A stretch of DNA of 6,857 bases, from NCBI GenBank assembly GCA_021798655.1, contig JAJZFE010000419.1, forward strand, positions 1 through 6,857, written 5' to 3'. The notes beneath the pieces are model-generated. The model searched no databases, had not been told where the DNA came from, and saw only the letters and a list, made by a program, of their open reading frames with translations. Positions within the stretch are counted from its first letter, which is position 1, and every line of letters starts with the position of its first letter. The position numbers were made by a program, and so were the translations under genes. Below, piece after piece: positions 1 to 4,493 of the stretch. Origin of the DNA: Acidobacteriota bacterium. GTDB taxonomy: Bacteria > Acidobacteriota > Terriglobia > Terriglobales > Acidobacteriaceae.

Positions 1-1878
1 GCCCTCCTCGCTCCACGCGCTCTCAGACTTCAGGTTGTTCGTCAGCGCGTTGAACCCCGCCTGCGTGGTGCCCCACGGCGACGTGCCAAACCCGTTGCCG
101 CCCACCTGGAACGACCGCACGTTCTCCGCCACGTCGGCGAACACCTCGTTCGTCTCGTTGATCTTCCAGTTCACGCCCACCTGCGGCAGAAACGGCTTGC
201 CCGAGGTCAGCTTGCCCTGCGCGTAGTTGCTCGCCTTGTCGTTCGGGTTCAGGTTCACGCCCGTGTCGAACGCCACCAGGTTGCCCGTCTGGTACGTCTC
301 GCTCGTCTTGAAGCCTGCTGCCAGCGTGATCGCGCGCGTCACCTTGTAACGGTCCTGCACGTACACCTGGAACAGGTTCGTCGGAAAGTTGTAGGCCCAC
401 TGCGTGAAGAACGGGTTCTTTGGCGTGTCATACGGCGTAAACGTCGGCCCCTGCAGCGTCGTGCCATAGTATCGCCGCGCCAGGTCGAAGCTCTCTTTCT
501 CGAACCACACGCCGCCTTCCATCGCGTTGCGGTCGCCCTCGTACTTCAACTCGCTCAGCACGCCGCCGCGCGCAATCCGGTACTCCGACGTGCGCTCCGA
601 GATCGGCGAAACCGGTGTGCCCGTGTTGTCGTACGTCGCCACATACGGCGTCCACCACAGCCCGGTGCCTGCGTTGTGGTGCCCGTATACCGTCGTCTTC
701 CATGACAGGTGGCTGGTCAACGCCGTCTCGTACTTCAGGTAGCCGATGAAGTCCTTCCGCAACCCGCCGGCCGCATAGTAGCCCACGTCCTCCGGGTCAT
801 TCGACAGGTCGCCAAACCCGCTCTGGATCGTCGGAATCGAACCCGGAAACACCGTCGGGATTCCCGCAAACACATGCCCGCCGCCGCCCTGCGCGTTGTA
901 CGCATTGGCCGCCTGCAGCGCCGTGCCCCAGTCGCCGAAGTTGTCCGTGTGGTAGCCAAACTTCTGCACCCACAGCTTGTTCTCGTCCTGGTAGTCCACC
1001 TCCTGCCGGTTGGAGTAGTCGGCATACGCCGTGAACACGCCCTTGCTGCCCACAAACTGCTGCAGCTTCGTATTGAACTGGAAGTAGCTCTGCCGGATCG
1101 GCCCCGCACCGCGCCACTTGTCCGATGTCTGGTACACGCCGTCTACAAACAGCTTCGTATGCGTGTGCAGCAGCCCGCTGTCATAGCGCGCAAACGTGCG
1201 CGACCCGCTGAAGCTGCCGAACGACTGCGTCGCCGTAAACGACCGCTGATCCGAAGGGTCCACCGAAAAGAACTGCACCGCACCGCCCAGGTTGCTCGTC
1301 GATGCCGTGTCCAGCGAGCCCGTACCCTGCGACAGCGCCGCGTGGTCCAGGTTCTCGTCGATCAGCGCGCGGCTGATGTGCAGCCCGTTCAGGTTGCCGT
1401 AGGACATATCGCCCAGCGGCACGTCGTCCAGCGTAAAGCCCAGCTGGTTCTGGCTGAACCCGCGAATCGAGATCCGCACCGCCCACTCATACGCGCCGTA
1501 CGGATCGGCCGACGTGATGCTCACGCTCGGCAGATGTCCCAGCACCGCGATGGGGCTTGTGCCCGGCGTCGTCTCCAGCAGCAGCTTCTGGTCCACCTGC
1601 TGCACGTCGCGCGTCTCGCCCGCCGCCGTCACTGTCACCTCGTCGGAGGACGTCAACCGCCCAGCACCCTGCGGACCTGCAGCCTGCTGGCCGGCAACCG
1701 GCTGACCCACTGCCGCCGCCAGCGCCGGTGTCTGTTGTGCGACCGCCAGCGCACCGTTCGCACCTGCCAGTCCCAGCACCAGTCCCAGCGCCACAATCGC
1801 TGCTCTCGGCATTCCATGCCCCATCCTGACTCCATGCCCCATCTTGATTCCATGCCTGATCTTGATTCGATGACCCAT
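1..1878 (-). CDS. TonB-dependent outer-membrane receptor (N-terminal 626 residues; 3' end outside window)
   Basis: This gene encodes an outer-membrane beta-barrel that imports a ligand using TonB energy. The frame is open without a stop from ATG 1878 to the window edge. Residues 1-22 are a repetitive His/Arg/Lys/Gly-rich stretch. Residues 23-47 look like a signal peptide, with hydrophobic core 26-40 and probable cleavage after Ala45-Val46-Ala47. A TonB-box-like stretch (EVTVTA, 80-85) follows. The plug domain starts near residue 98 and includes ISIRGFSQNQLGFTLDDVPL (136-155). Next come STSNLGGAVQFF and barrel strands rich in alternating aromatic residues. There is no carboxypeptidase-regulatory-like domain before the plug, unlike many acidobacterial receptors. 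The plug resembles receptors I recall from Xanthomonadaceae. The last barrel strands lie beyond position 1. The substrate cannot be told; siderophore, cobalamin or sugar are all possible. The start is fixed by AGGAGG seven bases upstream. Confidence 0.93.
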   Translation of the reverse strand, partial: MGHRIKIRHGIKMGHGVRMGHGMPRAAIVALGLVLGLAGANGALAVAQQTPALAAAVGQPVAGQQAAGPQGAGRLTSSDEVTVTAAGETRDVQQVDQKLLLETTPGTSPIAVLGHLPSVSITSADPYGAYEWAVRISIRGFSQNQLGFTLDDVPLGDMSYGNLNGLHISRALIDENLDHAALSQGTGSLDTASTSNLGGAVQFFSVDPSDQRSFTATQSFGSFSGSRTFARYDSGLLHTHTKLFVDGVYQTSDKWRGAGPIRQSYFQFNTKLQQFVGSKGVFTAYADYSNRQEVDYQDENKLWVQKFGYHTDNFGDWGTALQAANAYNAQGGGGHVFAGIPTVFPGSIPTIQSGFGDLSNDPEDVGYYAAGGLRKDFIGYLKYETALTSHLSWKTTVYGHHNAGTGLWWTPYVATYDNTGTPVSPISERTSEYRIARGGVLSELKYEGDRNAMEGGVWFEKESFDLARRYYGTTLQGPTFTPYDTPKNPFFTQWAYNFPTNLFQVYVQDRYKVTRAITLAAGFKTSETYQTGNLVAFDTGVNLNPNDKASNYAQGKLTSGKPFLPQVGVNWKINETNEVFADVAENVRSFQVGGNGFGTSPWGTTQAGFNALTNNLKSESAWSEEG

Positions 1879-1882
1879 CTTG
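1811..1882 (-). repeat. Four tandem 18-nt repeats over the receptor's start codon and N-terminus
   Basis: Four consecutive 18-nt units occupy 1865-1882, 1847-1864, 1829-1846 and 1811-1828. Read on the minus strand they resemble CAAGATGGGGCATGGAGT, with one to a few differences per unit. Because 18 is a multiple of three, they encode a six-residue repeat of the type M-G-H-G-(I/V)-(K/R): MGHRIK, IRHGIK, MGHGVR, MGHGMP. The first unit contains the start codon. Gain or loss of a unit would lengthen or shorten the segment before the signal peptide without shifting the frame. Confidence 0.85.
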
Positions 1883-1885
1883 CTT

Positions 1886-1891
1886 CCTCCT
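1886..1891 (-). promoter_or_regulatory. Strong ribosome-binding site of the TonB-dependent receptor
   Basis: On the minus strand AGGAGG lies seven bases before ATG 1878. It decides the start: the later in-frame ATGs at residues 13, 19 and 23 have no comparable site. The repeated segment before the signal peptide is therefore probably translated. Confidence 0.85.
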
Positions 1892-1929
1892 GCTCAAATA
1901 CGCCTGGGGGGTGATCGCTCGCATCGGTC

Positions 1930-2009
1930 GCGGCCTACAGACGCAAGTCGTCCCTTCTGCGCCATCAGCCGCGCAGGGAGTCGGTAGAGCTACTTGTCGC
2001 TGTAACCGC
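1930..2009 (-). promoter_or_regulatory. Candidate structured 5' leader RNA of the TonB-dependent receptor
   Basis: On the minus strand this 80-nt stretch can fold into one long imperfect hairpin. An outer stem pairs GCGGTTACAG (2009-2000) with CTGTAGGCCGC (1940-1930): ten pairs including one G-U, with one bulged G. After a 3x3 internal loop, CAAGT (1996-1992) pairs with ACTTG (1948-1944). The inner stem pairs 1979-1971 with 1962-1951: nine pairs, a three-base bulge at 1955-1957 and an eight-base loop. The G-U pair would be A-C on the other strand, so the fold suits transcription toward the receptor. It ends 38 nt before the ribosome-binding site. It does not match the cobalamin, TPP, SAM or c-di-GMP riboswitch cores I know. 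It could be an unrecognised leader, a processing structure or chance in GC-rich DNA. Confidence 0.35.
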
Positions 2010-2072
2010 CGGCCTGTGCCAAGTCGGTTCCCATCGTTTGAATGTGGACGAGCTTACCGAAGGACGCTGTGC

Positions 2073-2101
2073 CGGAATGTGTCGGGCCGTTGAACATTCC
2101 G
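2073..2101. repeat. Inverted repeat, 8-bp arms, possible operator
   Basis: CGGAATGT (2073-2080) and ACATTCCG (2094-2101) are perfect inverted copies separated by 13 bases. The spacer itself contains the near-palindrome CGGGCCG. It lies about 195 bp upstream of the receptor start and 174 bp upstream of the CxxC gene, where an operator for either gene could be. It has no T-run and is not a terminator. Confidence 0.4.
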
Positions 2102-2261
2102 TGAATCGTCCCGCCCGCCGGACCGCATCATCCCGCACCAACCGCGCCCGCCGAGCCCCCTCTTCCCTGCGAGCGGAGGCAACGCTACCGAGGACTCAGG
2201 AGTCTCTTCGTTCAGCCTGCAACCGCTCCACCCTTTCTCCCCCGCAACCCCGCACCCGTTC

Positions 2262-2274
2262 TAAAATAGCGGCT
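2262..2274 (+). promoter_or_regulatory. Probable -10 element of a leaderless promoter
   Basis: TAAAAT (2262-2267) ends exactly seven bases before ATG 2275. That places the expected transcription start at or next to the A of the start codon. No Shine-Dalgarno sequence precedes this ATG, which agrees with a leaderless mRNA. A matching -35 hexamer is not evident 16-18 bases upstream. Confidence 0.5.
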
Positions 2275-2583
2275 ATGGGACTGAGCGACCAACCCTTCGA
2301 CGTAACCTGCCCTGACTGCGGCGGCCAACTCACCATCGACCCCGTCAGCCGCGGCATCATCGCGCACACGCCCGCCCCGCGCAAGAAGACCTTCGAGGAC
2401 TTCGGACAGGCCGCCCGCGCCCTCAAGGACTCGGACGCCCGCCGCGAGAGCCTCTTCGCCCAGTCCATCCAGGCCGAAAGGAATAAGGACGATCTCATGG
2501 CCAAGAAGTTCGCCGAAGCCGTCAAGAAGGCCAAAGAGTCGCCCCTCACCGGCAAACCTCTCCGCGACTTCGACCTCGACTAG
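2275..2583 (+). CDS. Small conserved hypothetical protein with a single CxxC motif
   Basis: This is a 102-residue, probably cytosolic protein of unknown function. A short N-terminal knuckle, CPDCGG (residues 12-17), looks like half of a zinc ribbon and is followed by the strand QLTIDP. From about residue 37 to 90 the chain is strongly charged and helical or coiled-coil-like, with alternating Lys/Arg and Glu/Asp. It ends with PLRDFDLD. There are only two cysteines, so a tetrahedral zinc site would need histidines (only His31 is available) or dimerisation. I recall similar small proteins in many Acidobacteriota genomes, always hypothetical. ATG 2275 is chosen because protein-like sequence begins there and TAAAAT sits seven bases upstream. 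The frame is open back to 2038, but that part is low-complexity Arg/Ser-rich translation. The next gene is convergent. Confidence 0.85.
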   Translation: MGLSDQPFDVTCPDCGGQLTIDPVSRGIIAHTPAPRKKTFEDFGQAARALKDSDARRESLFAQSIQAERNKDDLMAKKFAEAVKKAKESPLTGKPLRDFDLD

Positions 2584-2852
2584 CGACACGAACTCTCCCG
2601 AGAAGCAGGAGCGTCTCGATCGCAACGCCTCATGCGCCGAACAGCTTGACACACGGTTTACAATAGAGGAGTAGGACAAAAGACCCGGCCCAGCGCCGGG
2701 TTTTGCCGTCTCACGAGTTGCTGCTCGAAACACAGAAGAAGCAGCATGAATACCAAAGTATGCACGAAGGTAGTTAGAAGCTAACTGTATTGTTTCGAAG
2801 ACTTTACCCCCAAAACCGGGGGTGGGGTGAAGTACCCCCCCCCCGGCGGAGT
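2584..2852. other. Convergent intergenic region dense in inverted repeats, with a C10 tract
   Basis: No convincing gene is present. Besides the terminator at 2683-2705 it holds TGCTGCT/AGCAGCA (2719-2725 with 2740-2746) and AGTTAG/CTAACT with a three-base loop (2772-2786). It also holds a cluster of C and G runs at 2801-2844: ACCCCC/GGGGGT (2806-2811 with 2818-2823), the longer alternative ACTTTACCCC/GGGGTGAAGT (2801-2810 with 2824-2833), and GGGGT/ACCCC (2824-2828 with 2834-2838). A run of ten C (2835-2844) lies eight bases past the lipoprotein stop codon. A 12-codon frame at 2747 is too weak to call. Confidence 0.6.
2683..2705 (+). terminator. Intrinsic terminator, probably bidirectional
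   Basis: ACCCGGC (2683-2689) and GCCGGGT (2695-2701) form a seven-pair stem with loop CCAGC, followed by TTTT on the plus strand. On the minus strand the same stem is followed by CTTTTG, so it can also stop transcripts of the convergent lipoprotein gene. It lies 100 nt past the stop codon of the CxxC gene. Confidence 0.75.
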
Positions 2853-4436
2853 TCAGTCGGTTGGGTTCTCTGGGAACTTCTGGTACGGCAGCCGTACGCC
2901 GTCGATGACGATCTGGTCCGCCCGTATCGCCGCCGGAGCCATGAAGCCCGCCGCTCCGCCGGCCGCAGCGTAGTCGTCCTGGTCCACGCCGTCGCCCGAG
3001 ACGCCGAGCCCACCGGCCAGCTGACCGTTCAAATAGAGCGGCACGGCCCCCGGGAAGAAGACGACGCCGTTCTGGTTCGCGTTCGCCGCCTGCGAACCCT
3101 GCGTGCACGGGTTGGCGAGGTCCTTCAGAAACAGCGGAAAGAACGGTCCCGCAGGCGAGCCGTCGATGCCGCTGGGATAGAGTGGCTGGCCGGCAAAGCC
3201 CAGCGTGCGATTGGTTACAGCAGTCCCAGGCGGCACACCCGGCAGGTCCGCCGTCGCGCCCGATCCGCTGAAATAGATCACGTTGCGCGACTTGGCCACG
3301 GCCACGTCGACCGAGAAGACCGTCGCATCCGGCATCCGGTAGAGCGCGAGCAGGCTGCCGTCCAGGTCCGCCACGGCGATGACGAACCGGGCCCGCGAGC
3401 CGACCGGCAACCGGATCGCAGCACGCGTCAGGTTGCCCGTCGCGACGGCCTGCTGCACGATCTGCTGCACCTGGGCCAGCGACAACCCGCCGGCAAAGCT
3501 GGAGCCCCGCTCGGCGATCAGGTCGCCCTCCGGCGCGGCACCGCTGCCCGCACTCGGTCCCAGCGTGAAGGCTCCCGCGCCGCTGCCCGCAGCGACGCCG
3601 CTCGGCAGCGTAGTCTGGCTGACGAACGGCAGCGTGAACCCGCCCACGACCACCGCGCCGGGGTAGGGAACCGTTGGTGCAAAGCCGTTGCCCACCGAGC
3701 CGGCAACCGCCGCATACTCGACCACGGCGTTGTAGCTCGGTGTACCAGCCGCGGCCACCACGCCGATGCCCCCGGCCACCCGGTTGTTCTTGAAGATCGG
3801 CACGCCGCCGGGGTTCACCGCGTTGCTGTCCGAATCGAGCGTGTCCGCCTTGCCGGTCTGGATGCCCAGCCCCGGCCCCGCCGCGTGGAGCAGCCCTGTT
3901 ACCGGCAGTGACTGCCCCGGCAGGTACGTCGTGTTGAAGCCGCAGCCGCGGTTGGTGTTCTCGATACCGTAGAGCGGTCCCGAGGCCGTGTTGCTGATGC
4001 CTGGCGCAAAGTGGATGCCGCTGATAAAGCGCACGGTGCGTGAGCTGAGCGGCGCCTGGTCGTTGGAGAAGAACGCCGCTGTTCTGGCCAGCGCTGCAGC
4101 CTCTTCGTCGGCGGGCACGGTACTGCCGAAGTTCGATACGGCTGTCGCTGCCGCGCCTGTGCTCTGGTAGACGGCAAGGATCACGCCGCGCCGGTCGCTG
4201 ATCGCGATGGTCAGCGGCACGTTGACGCTGGCTGCCGCAGCCGTCGCGATGGACTGTACCTCGGCTGCGGTCAGGATGTTGTTCGCCGTGTTCGCTGTGA
4301 CCACAGGTATCGCCGCAGGATTGTTGTTCGGCCCGCTGCCGCAGCTGGTCAGCACACCGCACAGTGCGAGGGCGCACAGCGGCAGCGATGTGGCTCTACG
4401 TCCCGGTCTGAGCGTCGGTGGCAGCGTGGTGGGCAT
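2853..4436 (-). CDS. Lipoprotein with two GlcG/HbpS-like domains
   Basis: The product is a 527-residue envelope lipoprotein of the GlcG/HbpS-like fold. HbpS of Streptomyces, a single-domain relative, is a secreted haem-binding redox sensor partner. Residues 1-32 form a lipoprotein signal: Arg10/13/14, a hydrophobic core at 15-29, then lipobox Leu29-Thr30-Ser31-Cys32. An Asn/Pro-rich linker follows. Domain 1 (about 53-245) has LTIAISDRRGVILAVY (75-90) and GGVPIFKNNRVAGGIGVV (210-227). Domain 2 (about 310-500) has an IAVADLDGSLLALYRM-type strand and ends with GGLGVSGDGVDQDDY (475-489), the typical family finish. The mature protein has only two further cysteines, Cys165 and Cys444, one per domain. 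ATG 4436 is preferred over TTG 4487 because the signal peptide fits it and TTG would lie only seven bases from the divergent cyclase start. Haem or other ligand binding is not demonstrated. Confidence 0.85.
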   Translation of the reverse strand: MPTTLPPTLRPGRRATSLPLCALALCGVLTSCGSGPNNNPAAIPVVTANTANNILTAAEVQSIATAAAASVNVPLTIAISDRRGVILAVYQSTGAAATAVSNFGSTVPADEEAAALARTAAFFSNDQAPLSSRTVRFISGIHFAPGISNTASGPLYGIENTNRGCGFNTTYLPGQSLPVTGLLHAAGPGLGIQTGKADTLDSDSNAVNPGGVPIFKNNRVAGGIGVVAAAGTPSYNAVVEYAAVAGSVGNGFAPTVPYPGAVVVGGFTLPFVSQTTLPSGVAAGSGAGAFTLGPSAGSGAAPEGDLIAERGSSFAGGLSLAQVQQIVQQAVATGNLTRAAIRLPVGSRARFVIAVADLDGSLLALYRMPDATVFSVDVAVAKSRNVIYFSGSGATADLPGVPPGTAVTNRTLGFAGQPLYPSGIDGSPAGPFFPLFLKDLANPCTQGSQAANANQNGVVFFPGAVPLYLNGQLAGGLGVSGDGVDQDDYAAAGGAAGFMAPAAIRADQIVIDGVRLPYQKFPENPTD

Positions 4437-4493
4437 GGTGGTGAGCTTGACCAGCCTACCGCAAAGACGTGCGCGAGTGGTATACAAAGTGCA
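4437..4493. promoter_or_regulatory. 57-bp divergent promoter region between lipoprotein and cyclase
   Basis: Both promoters must fit in this short gap or extend into the opposing genes. On the plus strand TATACA (4481-4486) ends seven bases before ATG 4494 and no Shine-Dalgarno is present, so the cyclase mRNA may be leaderless. The hexamer is a weak -10 match because its last base is A, and no -35 sits at normal spacing. TTGACC at 4447-4452 is too far upstream. For the minus strand the signal is unclear. GTATAC (4480-4485) is a perfect palindrome. Confidence 0.4.

Larger units (their letters stand above)
1892..2274. other. Divergent intergenic region between receptor and CxxC-protein genes
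   Basis: No gene is supported here. From left to right it holds the candidate structured leader of the receptor (1930-2009), an 8-bp dyad (2073-2101), a short palindrome GACTC-AG-GAGTC (2193-2204), and the presumed leaderless promoter at 2262-2274. The receptor promoter must lie in it, but I see no convincing -35/-10 pair on the minus strand. A plus-strand frame stays open from 2038 into the downstream gene, but nothing there looks coding. Confidence 0.6.

Noticed and set aside
709..1914. Long plus-strand open frame (about 400 codons) opposite the receptor gene
   Set aside because: It is Arg/Gln/Val-rich low-complexity translation with no domain, caused by GC-rich codons on the other strand. 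The minus-strand frame gives a coherent TonB-dependent receptor.
1996..2020. Sigma-54 promoter (TTGGCAC-like) on the minus strand
   Set aside because: GG is present, but the GC of the -12 element is not at the required ten-base spacing.
1892..2040. Cobalamin riboswitch upstream of the receptor
   Set aside because: I looked for the B12-box (AGCCAGGAGACCTGCC-like) and the GCCACTG core on the minus strand and found neither.
2193..2204. Palindrome GACTC-AG-GAGTC
   Set aside because: Only five-base arms; expected by chance in a region of this size and not linked to a promoter.
2038..2274. N-terminal extension of the CxxC protein to a TTG at 2038
   Set aside because: The extension translates to Arg/Ser-rich sequence without structure and would contain the dyad and the promoter-like element.
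2646..2664. Promoter TTGACA ... TACAAT before the terminator
   Set aside because: The two hexamers are only seven bases apart, far too close for a sigma-70 promoter, and no other -10 lies 16-18 bases after TTGACA.
2747..2785. 12-codon ORF (MNTKVCTKVVRS)
   Set aside because: Weak ribosome-binding site, overlaps inverted repeats, no downstream gene on that strand for it to lead.
2790..3911. 373-codon plus-strand open frame opposite the lipoprotein
   Set aside because: Arg/His-rich composition, no recognisable domain, starts inside the hairpin-dense intergenic region.
2212..4377. 721-codon minus-strand open frame overlapping both the lipoprotein and the CxxC gene
   Set aside because: It spans a terminator and a convergent gene and is Arg/Gly-rich. 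The other frame has a lipobox and two recognisable domains.
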